A DNA stretch of 64,000 nucleotides, from the NCBI RefSeq assembly GCF_003287275.1, contig NZ_QEVW01000005.1, positions 124,001 through 188,000 of the forward strand. The letters run 5' to 3'. The notes under the pieces are model-generated. The model was not told the DNA's origin. It saw only the letters and a list, made by a program, of their open reading frames with translations, and did no database searches. A program made the translations under genes and the position numbers. Below, one piece after another: positions 46,776 to 56,243 of the stretch (its first letter is position 1; every line of letters starts with the position of its first letter). This DNA is from Paenibacillus taichungensis (lineage in GTDB: Bacteria > Bacillota > Bacilli > Paenibacillales > Paenibacillaceae).

Positions 46776-47336
46776 ATGAAAATCAAACTGGTCGTTACTC
46801 ACCCAAGACAGGATTCTCTAACATTTGCTGTGATGAATCGATTTATAGAAGGTATGAAGGAGAATCACCACGAAATTGATATCCTTGATCTGTACCATGA
46901 TGGATTCGATCCGTTATATAGCGTAGAAGACGAGCGAGATTGGCAAAATCCCGATAAACAACATGCCCCTGTAATTCGCAAAGAGCTGGATCGCGTGCTC
47001 GCGGCTGATGCCATTGTTTTTATTTTCCCTGTATGGTGGTACAACGTTCCTTCCATGCTCAAGGCTTACCTGGACAAGGTATGGAATATGGGGCTGCTGA
47101 ACAAAGCAAACTCCAAAAAGGCACTCTGGATTGCACTAGCTGGAGGAACGGAGGCTTCATTCCATAAGTACGATTATTACAACATGATTTCAAATTATCT
47201 GAATAATGGGATTGCGGGTTATGCAGGATTGCAGGAATCCCGAGTCGAGTTTCTCTATGAGACCATATCCGATTCCAAAACGCACATTGAAGGCTTGCTG
47301 GAACAAGCGTATCAAATCGGCAGACATTACAAGTGA
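46776..47336 (+). CDS. NAD(P)H oxidoreductase, flavodoxin-fold (quinone reductase-like)
   Basis: 186-aa flavoprotein of the NQO1/MdaB/YwrO group (Flavodoxin_2). Typical motifs are THPRQDSLTFAVMNRF at the N-terminus (FMN phosphate region), FIFPVWWYNVPSMLKAYLDKVW and ALAGGTEASF. These enzymes reduce quinones or other electrophiles by two electrons using NAD(P)H. AAAAAGGATGG precedes the ATG. It is divergent from the HxlR regulator, which very probably represses it until electrophile stress. Confidence 0.9.
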   Translation: MKIKLVVTHPRQDSLTFAVMNRFIEGMKENHHEIDILDLYHDGFDPLYSVEDERDWQNPDKQHAPVIRKELDRVLAADAIVFIFPVWWYNVPSMLKAYLDKVWNMGLLNKANSKKALWIALAGGTEASFHKYDYYNMISNYLNNGIAGYAGLQESRVEFLYETISDSKTHIEGLLEQAYQIGRHYK

Positions 47337-47432
47337 CCTCTGCAATCGGACAGCAGGCTACTTACTCGTTAAGAGTGATTTTACAACTTTACCGTCCAGT
47401 TATCCCCCATGCCGGGCGCACAAGCAAAAAGA

Positions 47433-47477
47433 AAAAGACTTACTTCATCCTGTAATCCAGGTTGAAGTAAGTCTTTT
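47433..47477. terminator. Bidirectional terminator
   Basis: AAAAGACTTACTTCA and TGAAGTAAGTCTTTT form a perfect 15-bp stem between the convergent oxidoreductase and GH43 genes. Confidence 0.85.
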
Positions 47478-47505
47478 CTTCTTACACTAAAATGGTTGAG
47501 TATAA

Positions 47506-50500
47506 TCAGTTGGGCCAAACCAATTTGCTCATCATCGCATACAGCATCGTTGCTGATTCGGCACGAGTCGCTTGGGCAAGAGGCTTCACTTCTCCGTTGT
47601 ATCCACCGACGATGCCCAGTTTCACAAGCATAGCTACACTATCGCGGGCATATGAGCGGATCTTGGAAGCATCGCGGAACTGTTCGAGGCTATCCACCGA
47701 AGCTGATTCCGGATCGACCAATCCAGCCGCTCCAAGTGCCCTCACGGTCAGCGTCATCATTTCCTGACGGGTGATAGTTGCCTCAGGCTTAAAGCGCCCG
47801 TCCCCGGTGCCGCCAGTGATGCTCAGCGCACGAGCCGCAGTTACCGCTTTATAATAAGGAGCATCCGCGTTGACATCGGAGAACGCGTTCCCGTGCAATG
47901 TATTCAAGCTCAGTGCGGTCATCAGCCACTGCACGTATTGACCACGCGTCATCTCCTGTTTTGGATGCAGCTGAAGGGAGTCCCGGCTCGCACCTTCATC
48001 AAAAACTCCTCGGGCTGCCAATGCCTCCATTGCATTCTTGGCCCATTGTACATCCGCAAGATCTTTGAACGTCTGCTTCACGGACACAGCAGCATAATTT
48101 CCTGTTGCAGACGTAACAGCGAATACGACCTCTCTGCTATTCTGATCATAACGGCTTTGCGGCAACGGAGTTGCCACATGATTCGCATCTATAACAAACC
48201 CTACAATCATATCCCGTTGTACATTTTGCAATGTTTCGTAAGGTAGACGTAGTGTCAGTTCACTTGTTGCTGGCCAAGCAGCACCGTCCAGATCAATTTC
48301 GAATCGAACCCCGTGCTGTGTTCCAAGCCGATCTGCGGCTGTTTGCGACAGCTGAGTTCGAATCAATCGTACCGATACAGTCTCATATCCAGCCAAGTCT
48401 TTCTTTGAAAGTGTGACAGGAAGTTCTAACGTTCCAAGTTCCGTAACGATGTTAAATACATATACTCCGCCTTGATCCATCAATGCAGAAACAGGCAGGA
48501 GTAATTCATAAGCATTTGCTCCTGAGACCGATTTCTGCCGAATTTCGACGAGCCTGTGACCCCTACTAGCCGGAGCGACTTTCAATGCCTCTTCAATCGT
48601 TGAAGCATTCAACTTCGTCTGCACTACACCTTTCTGATCAACAAAACCTTGTAATTCGAGAACGGCACGGTCTTTTTGCGACTCTGGTCGTGGTGATGAA
48701 TTCTCTGTACTCGGGGTACCACTCCCCGCCTGTCCTCCGGGGCTACTTGAATTGCCGTCCGGATTCACTCCTGTACCACCGCCCGAACCATCGGAGCCCG
48801 AGCCGCCTGGTGAAGGCGTATATGCCGGTACCTTCACCATCAGCGGTATAGTCATTGCATTGCTGTTATCAGAGGTTCGAGTAATCTCCAATTCCAGCGC
48901 GACCGATGTTTCCTTCGATGGCGGGATGATCGTTCCATCGGTTTGAATGACGGATGGTACCGAACTAGAGGCGATCTCCACGGCGAAACCTTGCGGTACG
49001 GTCGGTAACTTCAGCCTCTTCGCACCTGCAGAAGGCTGCTCCAGTGCCGTAATGCTTGCAGCCACATCGGCAGCGGTCTGTTGGGCCGTAAGCACATGAT
49101 ATGCGGAAGACAAACCGCGCATCGAATGCCCCGACGCGTCAAAAGCTTCCACTTTGTAATAATAACTGGTGCCGGGACTCAGTTCGTTGTCCGTATACTC
49201 CCGCAAACTGCCGTTGTAGACGATACTGTACTCTCCCTTCTCACGATCGGAGCGATAGAGCTTGTAGCTTGCTGCGCCAAGAATTGCATCCCAGTGGAGT
49301 GATGCACTTGTTGCAGCCGATATATCAGCATTCAAACCGGCGCTGTCATCCGTAGGTGGCACCGCATCAGACTTGGAAATTATAATCCAGCTGATCAGCG
49401 GGTCCTGTGATGCCGTATTACGTACCGTTAATTCCAACTTTTTGCCAGATACGACAATGCCTGAGTGAGTTCTGACACTGGCGGGTGTATAAGTAACTGC
49501 ACCGGTATTCGTGCCATTGATGAGGAAGTTCGCTCTCCGCGATGTATTCGTCCACGGATCGTTGAATCCGGCGTATATATCGTATGTCCCGTTCGGCACA
49601 TCGAAGGTATAGGTCAGATCGCTGCCTTTGGGAGAGTTGCTGACATTGCCGCCGTTCAAATAACGGACGGTCGAGAAAATATCCCCGCCGCTCGAACCGG
49701 AAGCGAGCGCATCCGTGCTGACATAACCCCAAGTCCGTCCCTCCTCCGGCGCGTATAACTGATCTGCCGTATCCGAATTGACGAGCGTGCCTTTCATGTA
49801 GGCACCCATCAGTTTATAATCAGCCGTTTCGTATCCACTGCTGTTCACAAAATACTGTGCGTTCTCCGGAATAACATATACTCGGATAGCCTGCTTTTTG
49901 TTACCGAACTCCGGTGTCGTTACCTGAAGGGTGATTGGTCCTGGTTTCGCAAAATCTTCTGCCGTCATGACCCGGTTATCGACCGTCCATACCACTGGGG
50001 TTGACACAAGCGTACCTCCGTCACGCACATTGACCGTTTTAGGCAGGGAAGGTACTTTCCCGAGCGGCACAGCTTCCGGCAGCGGATCCGTGATATCTAC
50101 CTTGCCCATCGAATTCAGCAGATCAGGCGACCAACTGTTATACCACTTGATAGCAATGTCTGATCCTATCCCGAACTCAATGGGCAAGAATACGTATTTT
50201 GCCCCGTCGTTTGAGAAATTGCCGCCGTTCCAAGTGTCTCCCACGTAAATGAATTTTCCTTTTTCCGGATCGACCGGAATAACCGAAGTGGTCTGCGTTC
50301 CGAATGCCTTACCTGGATCGGGGTCGCTCGGCAATGTGCGTACGAACGGATTGGTCATCGTTGACCAAGGACCAAAAATGTTATCCGCCACAGTCACTTT
50401 GTTTTCGTTAGCGGCCCAGCCGGACGCGCCGGAGGTCAGAATATAATATTTGCCCTGATACTTGAACATCGCGGGCGCTTCACGCTGTCCGCCTGGGAAC

Positions 50501-52713
50501 ACGCGCACATAATCGACGCCGTATTCCGCCTGATAGGTGGAATCACGTACCGGATTGCCTTTGTCATCCGTTCGTCCTTCCTTATGCCACCCTGTTACGT
50601 CACTGTAGTCTTCATTCAGTTTGGAGATATACAGCGTCAGGTTTTCCTCACTGGAGTAGATCAGATATCCGGTACCATCGTCGTCCTTGAACAACGTCAT
50701 GTCACGCGCCATGCCCCGGTCACTTGGGAAGTAATCTTTCTCTCCTTCGGGAGTTCTGTCCATCCGATAACTCTTCTGATATACGAAAGGCCCTGTCGGG
50801 GAGTCACTGATCGCGTAGCCGGCCCGTGCTTTACCGTAGTTCGCATTGTCGTTGTAGGGGTCCTTGTCTCCGTCCATGTGAGCCCACATCACGTATTTTT
50901 TCGTTTTGTCGTTATAGATGACCTTCGGTCGTTCAATAATCCGGCCTTTACGGATATCGGCCCAAATGTCCACTTTGTCATCACGACCTTCATACAACTT
51001 GGCGATCAACGGGTTCTTGTCGAAATCATCCATCGATTGAATCATCGTCAATGCCATGCCTTCATCTGTCCAGTTCAGCAGGTCCTTGGATGAATACACG
51101 CGCACACCAACGGCTGGCCATCCGCCCGTATGGTATTCGCCATACCAATAATACTTTTCAGTCTGTTCATCGTAAAAAAATCCTGCGCCGTGTGCATCAA
51201 TCGGCTTGCCGTCCTGATCCGGCCATAACTGCCCCGGCGTAAAGCTTGTACGAATGGTGGCAACCCCAAGTGGAGCAGATGCCGGAGAAACAGTGCCATC
51301 GACGGTCGCCTGGATCATGTAAAAATACCCCGTGCCCATCGTCAGATCACTATCAATAAACGTGCTTTCATTGCCACTGTATACTTGCTGATACGTACCC
51401 GCAGCACTGGTTGCACGGGATACCGTATATGATACATCCGATCCAGAAAGTTCATTCCACCCTAGGGAAATCGACGTATCCGTTACAACTGTAGCAGCAA
51501 ACCCTGCTGGAGAATCAATCGAGTATGTGGTGGCCTCGGCAACGGTGAACGCAGATTCTCCGGCAGCATTAAAGGCCGTTACGCGGTAGCTGTAGCTGTT
51601 GCCGGGCTCAAGCCCCTGATCCGTGTAACTGAGCGCCGTACCTTCATACACCTGATCATACTGGTCACTGCCAGCCTCGGCCCGAGCCACACGGTAACCA
51701 TTCGCCTTGTCCACGGCCGGCCAGGACAGCTTCACGCTCGTGGCATCGAGTGCCAAGGCCTTCAATTCGCCTGGAGCCTGTGGAGCAACGGCTGTCGTCC
51801 GAACCTCCAGCGGCGCAGACCATAACGATTCGGTCATCCCTCCGTATTCATAGGCGAGCTTGTAATAATACACCATATCCGGACTTAATCCCTCATCCAC
51901 GTAACCCAAAGACTCGGTGTTGGTAATCAGGGAATACCCATTTTCAGGCGTAGAGGAACGGTACAGGTAATAGCTCGTTGCACCTTCTGCCTCGGTCCAT
52001 TGCAGTGAAACCGAAGACGGCGTCTGTTCATCGTTGGAGAGTAGAAGATCGTTTCCTGGCGGCTTCTCGGCAATGATAACGTCATCTATATGTACCGACT
52101 GCCACTTATTTCGAATGCCAACTGTACCCGAACCGTATGTAGTATCGACCAAATCGAATACCAACCGACCCGAACCGTTTTCGGCGATGTACCCGCGAAT
52201 GGAAGAACCAGACAGCACCATTTTGAGCGTATACCACGTATTTTTGGCCAACGCATAGTCCACCGATTTCAATGTCGTATCTGTTCCGTTCACCCGCTTG
52301 GAAAAGACAAGTTTATTGTTAGGGGCCTGCATTTGAAAATAATAAAAGTTGTTCTTATCCTGAAACCGCGATAAAATTCCCGGAAATCCCTGACCGCTCC
52401 CCGTGTAAAAACGCATGGAGATCGTCATGTCAGACATGACGTCTCCGGTTGAAATGATGCCTTCCCCAGTATCGCTCTGAAAAAGTGTGGAGTTGGACGC
52501 ATCCGTCGGGTCCGCCATTACCGCCCAACTACCTGAGCTTATGTCCCACACGGGCGATGCCGTGTAATCCCCGTCAGAAAAATCGTCTTGCAGCAACGTG
52601 GCAGGCATTCTATCTGCATCGGCATATACATGGCTTGGTAACATCAATGGTCCTGAAGACAATACCAACGTAGCAGATAACATGAATATCAAGGGTTTCC
52701 TGAGTTTATCCAA
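47506..52713 (-). CDS. SLH-anchored multidomain GH43-like glycosidase
   Basis: 1,735-aa surface enzyme. After a signal peptide (IFMLSATLVLSSGPLMLPSHVYA) comes a lectin/laminin-G-like domain (~40-215), three Fn3 modules (~220-490), and a five-bladed beta-propeller GH43-like domain (~495-830; DAHGAGFFYDE near its start, IIERPKVIYND and MARDMTLFKDDDG later). Galactan-active GH43 subfamilies look similar, but the linkage is not certain. An Ig-like segment, a malectin/CBM-like domain (ending LISWIIISKS) and another Fn3 follow, then a Pro/Gly/Ser linker and three SLH motifs at the C-terminus. The start is TTG after AAAGGAGA. A perfect LacI-type palindrome and a cre site lie upstream. Confidence 0.85.
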   Translation of the reverse strand: MDKLRKPLIFMLSATLVLSSGPLMLPSHVYADADRMPATLLQDDFSDGDYTASPVWDISSGSWAVMADPTDASNSTLFQSDTGEGIISTGDVMSDMTISMRFYTGSGQGFPGILSRFQDKNNFYYFQMQAPNNKLVFSKRVNGTDTTLKSVDYALAKNTWYTLKMVLSGSSIRGYIAENGSGRLVFDLVDTTYGSGTVGIRNKWQSVHIDDVIIAEKPPGNDLLLSNDEQTPSSVSLQWTEAEGATSYYLYRSSTPENGYSLITNTESLGYVDEGLSPDMVYYYKLAYEYGGMTESLWSAPLEVRTTAVAPQAPGELKALALDATSVKLSWPAVDKANGYRVARAEAGSDQYDQVYEGTALSYTDQGLEPGNSYSYRVTAFNAAGESAFTVAEATTYSIDSPAGFAATVVTDTSISLGWNELSGSDVSYTVSRATSAAGTYQQVYSGNESTFIDSDLTMGTGYFYMIQATVDGTVSPASAPLGVATIRTSFTPGQLWPDQDGKPIDAHGAGFFYDEQTEKYYWYGEYHTGGWPAVGVRVYSSKDLLNWTDEGMALTMIQSMDDFDKNPLIAKLYEGRDDKVDIWADIRKGRIIERPKVIYNDKTKKYVMWAHMDGDKDPYNDNANYGKARAGYAISDSPTGPFVYQKSYRMDRTPEGEKDYFPSDRGMARDMTLFKDDDGTGYLIYSSEENLTLYISKLNEDYSDVTGWHKEGRTDDKGNPVRDSTYQAEYGVDYVRVFPGGQREAPAMFKYQGKYYILTSGASGWAANENKVTVADNIFGPWSTMTNPFVRTLPSDPDPGKAFGTQTTSVIPVDPEKGKFIYVGDTWNGGNFSNDGAKYVFLPIEFGIGSDIAIKWYNSWSPDLLNSMGKVDITDPLPEAVPLGKVPSLPKTVNVRDGGTLVSTPVVWTVDNRVMTAEDFAKPGPITLQVTTPEFGNKKQAIRVYVIPENAQYFVNSSGYETADYKLMGAYMKGTLVNSDTADQLYAPEEGRTWGYVSTDALASGSSGGDIFSTVRYLNGGNVSNSPKGSDLTYTFDVPNGTYDIYAGFNDPWTNTSRRANFLINGTNTGAVTYTPASVRTHSGIVVSGKKLELTVRNTASQDPLISWIIISKSDAVPPTDDSAGLNADISAATSASLHWDAILGAASYKLYRSDREKGEYSIVYNGSLREYTDNELSPGTSYYYKVEAFDASGHSMRGLSSAYHVLTAQQTAADVAASITALEQPSAGAKRLKLPTVPQGFAVEIASSSVPSVIQTDGTIIPPSKETSVALELEITRTSDNSNAMTIPLMVKVPAYTPSPGGSGSDGSGGGTGVNPDGNSSSPGGQAGSGTPSTENSSPRPESQKDRAVLELQGFVDQKGVVQTKLNASTIEEALKVAPASRGHRLVEIRQKSVSGANAYELLLPVSALMDQGGVYVFNIVTELGTLELPVTLSKKDLAGYETVSVRLIRTQLSQTAADRLGTQHGVRFEIDLDGAAWPATSELTLRLPYETLQNVQRDMIVGFVIDANHVATPLPQSRYDQNSREVVFAVTSATGNYAAVSVKQTFKDLADVQWAKNAMEALAARGVFDEGASRDSLQLHPKQEMTRGQYVQWLMTALSLNTLHGNAFSDVNADAPYYKAVTAARALSITGGTGDGRFKPEATITRQEMMTLTVRALGAAGLVDPESASVDSLEQFRDASKIRSYARDSVAMLVKLGIVGGYNGEVKPLAQATRAESATMLYAMMSKLVWPN

Positions 52714-52831
52714 TGTTCATTCTCTCCTTTGACTTGGAAGATGAAAGCATGGTTCTTGAAGGCGGTGTTGTTATCCGGCCTGTCCTCAGCAGTAAGCATG
52801 CGGTAAAAAAGTGCGCTCCACCTCCCTTTTT

Positions 52832-52851
52832 TAATGAAACCGGTTTCATTA
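52832..52851. promoter_or_regulatory. Perfect LacI-type palindrome upstream of GH43 gene
   Basis: TAATGAAACCGGTTTCATTA is a perfect 20-bp palindrome with the central CG of LacI-family operators, 119 bp before the gene. A diverged copy, GTGAAACAGGTTTAT, lies about 100 bp further out. No LacI gene is adjacent. Confidence 0.65.
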
Positions 52852-52956
52852 TGGGGCAAAAAAAGACCCGTCTTCTCTCCTAAGTGCAATGTTACCAAAA
52901 CGGAATACCTCGTCTTCTTTGCCCCTATGTCGTGAAACAGGTTTATAATATATAAA

Positions 52957-52970
52957 TGTAATCGCTTTCT
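52957..52970. promoter_or_regulatory. Candidate cre site upstream of GH43 gene
   Basis: TGTAATCGCTTTCT, preceded by A, fits WTGNAANCGNWNNCW at every position. It overlaps a possible promoter (TTCGAG-18-TATTAT on the minus strand), consistent with catabolite repression. Confidence 0.55.
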
Positions 52971-53043
52971 CGAATTATATGATTACGTATTTGAAGCTGT
53001 CAACCATTAACTCAGTTCGGACATTTTTCACTGTAACATGCAG

Positions 53044-53084
53044 AAAAAACGCGTATTCCGCCTGCTATGCAAGCAAAATACGCG
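53044..53084 (-). terminator. Terminator after the ABC-F gene
   Basis: CGCGTATT pairs with AATACGCG; on the minus strand TTTTTTC follows. Confidence 0.75.
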
Positions 53085-53130
53085 CCTTGTATCACCTTTC
53101 GAGTTTGTTCGCAAACTCGCCCATATTACG

Positions 53131-54687
53131 TTAAAATACCTTCGTTGTCCACGACTCACAATTCCATGTCTCCGTAACCACATCACGATAGAATTCAGGT
53201 TCGTGAGAGATCAGCAGAATGCTGCCTTTGTATGCTTTGAGTGCGCGTTTCAACTCTTCCTTTGCATCAACGTCCAGATGGTTCGTCGGCTCATCGAGTA
53301 CGAGCAGATTTGTTTCGTTATTAATCAGTTTGCAGAGACGCACTTTGGCTTTCTCTCCACCGCTCAGTACCGCAACCTTGCTCTCAATATGCTTGGTCGT
53401 CAGTCCGCATTTTGCGAGTGCAGCACGTACTTCAAATTGGGTATAGGAAGGGAACTCCTGCCAGATCTCTTCGATACAGGTATTGTAGTTCGCATCCTTC
53501 ATCTCTTGTTGGAAATATCCAATCTCCAGATGTTCACCGCGCTGAACGGTACCTTCCAAAGCCTGAATCTCGCCCAGAATGCTGCGCATCAGCGTTGTTT
53601 TACCGATACCGTTCGCACCCACAAGGGCGATCTTCTGCCCACGCTCCATGCGCAGGTCCAGTGGTCTCGACAACGGCTCATTGTATCCAATGACGAGGCC
53701 TTTTGTTTCGAAAATGAGCTTGCCGGACGTTCTGGCATCACGGAAGTTAAACTGCGGTTTCGGTTTTTCCTTGGCAATTTCGATGACATCCATCTTGTCC
53801 AGCTTCTTCTGTCTGGACATCGCCATGTTGCGCGTAGCCACACTTGCCTTGTTCCGGGCCACAAAGTCCTTGAGATCGGCAATTTCCTGTTGTTGGCGCT
53901 TATACGCCGACTCCAGCTGCTGTTTTTTCATCTCATGAACTTCCTGGAAATGACTATAATCGCCCACATAACGGGTGAGATCCTGATTTTCCATATGATA
54001 GATCAAGTTAATTACACTGTTCAGGAAAGGGATATCATGCGAGATCAGAATGAAGGCATTCTCATATTCCTGCAAATAGCGTTTCAGCCATTCGATATGC
54101 AATTCATCCAGATAGTTCGTAGGCTCATCCAGGAGCAGAATATCCGGTTTTTCAAGCAGCAGCTTGGCGAGCAATACCTTCGTACGTTGTCCACCACTAA
54201 GGTCGTTAACGTCTTTGTCCAGACCGATATCGGTTAGACCCAAACCGCGTGCAGTCTCGTCGACTTTGACATCGATCATGTAGAAATCCTGGTTAGTCAG
54301 CGTATCCTGAATCGTACCTACATCCTCCAACAGCTGTTCCAATTCCTCTGGAGTTACATCGCCCATCTTGCCATACATATCATTCATTTCTTGTTCCATG
54401 TCGAACAAATACTGGAACGCACCACGAAGGACATCACGAATGGATTGCCCCTTGCTCAGCACAGCGTGCTGATCCAAATATCCGACACGCATGCGTTTGG
54501 ACCACTCCACTTTACCTTCATCTGGCTGGAGTTTACCCGTAATAATGTTCATAAAGGTAGATTTACCCTCACCATTGGCCCCGATCAGACCAATATGTTC
54601 GCCTTTCAGGAGGCGGAAAGAAACGTTGTTAAAGATAGCACGGTCACCAAAACCATGACTTAATTTTTCGACATTTAATATGCTCAT
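53131..54687 (-). CDS. ABC-F family ATPase (YkpA/YbiT-like)
   Basis: 518-aa soluble protein with two ABC domains and no membrane segments. Walker A motifs are GANGEGKST and GANGIGKTT; signatures are LSGGQRTKV and LSGGEKAKV; both Walker B regions end LLLDEPTNYLD and LVLDEPTNHLD. A charged inter-domain linker with KKQQLESAYKRQQQEI joins them. ABC-F proteins act on the ribosome. This one resembles the housekeeping YbiT/YkpA group rather than known antibiotic-resistance types, so a translation-factor role is more likely than resistance. AAAAGG precedes the ATG. It is monocistronic. Confidence 0.9.
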   Translation of the reverse strand: MSILNVEKLSHGFGDRAIFNNVSFRLLKGEHIGLIGANGEGKSTFMNIITGKLQPDEGKVEWSKRMRVGYLDQHAVLSKGQSIRDVLRGAFQYLFDMEQEMNDMYGKMGDVTPEELEQLLEDVGTIQDTLTNQDFYMIDVKVDETARGLGLTDIGLDKDVNDLSGGQRTKVLLAKLLLEKPDILLLDEPTNYLDELHIEWLKRYLQEYENAFILISHDIPFLNSVINLIYHMENQDLTRYVGDYSHFQEVHEMKKQQLESAYKRQQQEIADLKDFVARNKASVATRNMAMSRQKKLDKMDVIEIAKEKPKPQFNFRDARTSGKLIFETKGLVIGYNEPLSRPLDLRMERGQKIALVGANGIGKTTLMRSILGEIQALEGTVQRGEHLEIGYFQQEMKDANYNTCIEEIWQEFPSYTQFEVRAALAKCGLTTKHIESKVAVLSGGEKAKVRLCKLINNETNLLVLDEPTNHLDVDAKEELKRALKAYKGSILLISHEPEFYRDVVTETWNCESWTTKVF

Positions 54688-54923
54688 TCATGACACCTTT
54701 TCTATATAGACTTAATTCTTTGTATATTATAAGCGTTATATCATGCACAACTCAACGCCCTATTGTAAATTTAGCACCATTTTTCGATGAAATGTCCTTC
54801 GTTTTGACCCCTGATCCACTCAATCTGAAATCAATGACATTTGCCTTATAGGTATGGATGAGTTAAAATTTTTCCTTAAACGACTTACTACTATAAGAAT
54901 GGAGCTCTCTTGGGGAGCATCAG

Positions 54924-55406
54924 GTGAAAATCATGATTGAAGTGAAACAATCCAAATTGGGTGATGGCGAATTTAACCGCGGCGTATTTGCGACCGTAGA
55001 CATTCCAAAAGGCCAGCTGATCCATCAGGCTCCGGTTGTCCCTTATCCCAATGAAGACCACGAACATGTTGAGAAAACAATTCTCGAAGATTACGTATTC
55101 GAGTATGGAGCCAATCATACGGCTATCCTGCTGGGCTATGGCAGTTTGATTAACCATTCCTACGAGCCTAACGCCACCTATGATATCAACTTCGAAAACC
55201 ACACTTTTGACTTCTATGCTTATACAGATATCAAAGCCGGCGAGGAAGTATTGATCAATTATAATGGCGAAGAAGATAACATGGACCCATTATGGTTTCT
55301 CGATGATTACGAAGAACGTATGCGCGAGTTGAACGAAGCAAGTGATGGTGAAGAGGATGCTGATGGCATTGAATCTGACTCCAAAAACACGGACTCAAGC
55401 AAATAA
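54924..55406 (+). CDS. SET-domain protein (putative lysine methyltransferase)
   Basis: 160-aa protein consisting of a minimal post-GxG SET domain. GVFATVDIPKGQLIHQAP (start of SET), YGSLINHSYEPNA (the NHS motif of the cofactor pocket) and DIKAGEEVLINYN (catalytic Tyr) are in the right order. The tail is highly acidic (SDGEEDADGIESDSKN). Eukaryotic relatives methylate histone lysines; the bacterial substrate is unknown. The GTG at 54924 stands 6 nt after GGGGAG and is preferred to the ATG at 54933. It stands alone, convergent with the DUF1349 gene. Confidence 0.82.
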   Translation: MKIMIEVKQSKLGDGEFNRGVFATVDIPKGQLIHQAPVVPYPNEDHEHVEKTILEDYVFEYGANHTAILLGYGSLINHSYEPNATYDINFENHTFDFYAYTDIKAGEEVLINYNGEEDNMDPLWFLDDYEERMRELNEASDGEEDADGIESDSKNTDSSK

Positions 55407-55524
55407 GACCTTGAGGATAAACGACAACAGTAGTGCAACTTCAAGTGGACAAAACTCAAATAAGCCTCAGCATATTCATTGAAGGCTTGATAAATTAACC
55501 TCATAGCGCTGCCTAATGCAAATG

Positions 55525-55565
55525 AAAACAAGCAAGTCCTCCATCAAGGAAGATTTGCTTGTTTT
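55525..55565. terminator. Bidirectional terminator
   Basis: AAAACAAGCAA pairs with TTGCTTGTTTT around a 19-nt loop region, between convergent genes. Confidence 0.75.
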
Positions 55566-55605
55566 CGTTTGTTGCGATTGCGTCACTTGTCCCAACCAAA
55601 CAAAC

Positions 55606-56214
55606 TTAATCGGCAATGGGAGGGTCTGTGTGCAGATCCTGATCCGGTTCAGTCCATTTCCATTTGGTAAACGCAACCTCGAACCCGGCACGCTTGGGAG
55701 AACAGAGAAACGGCCCTGCTTGCTTGTTCGTCGGATAGGCAAATCTCGCGACCCGAATAGTACGCCAAGGATGCTCATCCGTGCGGGCACGAATAACCAC
55801 GGCTTCGTCGTGGTACGAAGCCCGAATGGTAACAATGCGTCCGCCCCACTCCGGTACAGGCGAAAGCGACCAATCGGAAAACCGATCCGTTACGACCGCT
55901 CCTACATGAGCCACGCCGTCATTTACTTCTACCCCCGCCTTGATCCATTGATCCTGTCCATGCCAGAGCATTAATCCCGCCTGATCATATAATTCCGTGA
56001 ATGAGCTCAGATCAAATGATACTTCAATGGCCTTGGTTCCATCCCATGGAGCAAGCATGGCATGTCCATTCTGATGACAGAAACCATAGAAGGTCTTCTC
56101 CCAGAAGTCACTGCCCTCCTGTGCCTCCACAATCAGACGGTCACCTTCCGTTCGCGCTTGAACCGGTTCGGTTGTCCACTCGGCATCATGAATCTGATGA
56201 AAATTAACTGACAT
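55606..56214 (-). CDS. DUF1349 concanavalin-like protein
   Basis: 202-aa cytoplasmic protein of the DUF1349 family, a beta-sandwich of the concanavalin/glucanase superfamily. FWEKTFYGFCHQNGHAML, DQAGLMLWHGQDQWIKAGVE and VVTDRFSDWSL are characteristic. No signal peptide or catalytic pair is obvious, and family function is unknown (some entries are loosely called regulators). GGAAGGGATG precedes the ATG. It starts 29 bp after the end of the oxidoreductase gene on the same strand and may be cotranscribed with it. Confidence 0.82.
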   Translation of the reverse strand: MSVNFHQIHDAEWTTEPVQARTEGDRLIVEAQEGSDFWEKTFYGFCHQNGHAMLAPWDGTKAIEVSFDLSSFTELYDQAGLMLWHGQDQWIKAGVEVNDGVAHVGAVVTDRFSDWSLSPVPEWGGRIVTIRASYHDEAVVIRARTDEHPWRTIRVARFAYPTNKQAGPFLCSPKRAGFEVAFTKWKWTEPDQDLHTDPPIAD

Positions 56215-56243
56215 GATTCATCCCTTCCTTCCACACCATCACA

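Noticed and set aside
53038..54237. 399-aa open frame on the plus strand
   Set aside because: It is antisense to the well-supported ABC-F gene, with no ribosome site and no recognisable domain.
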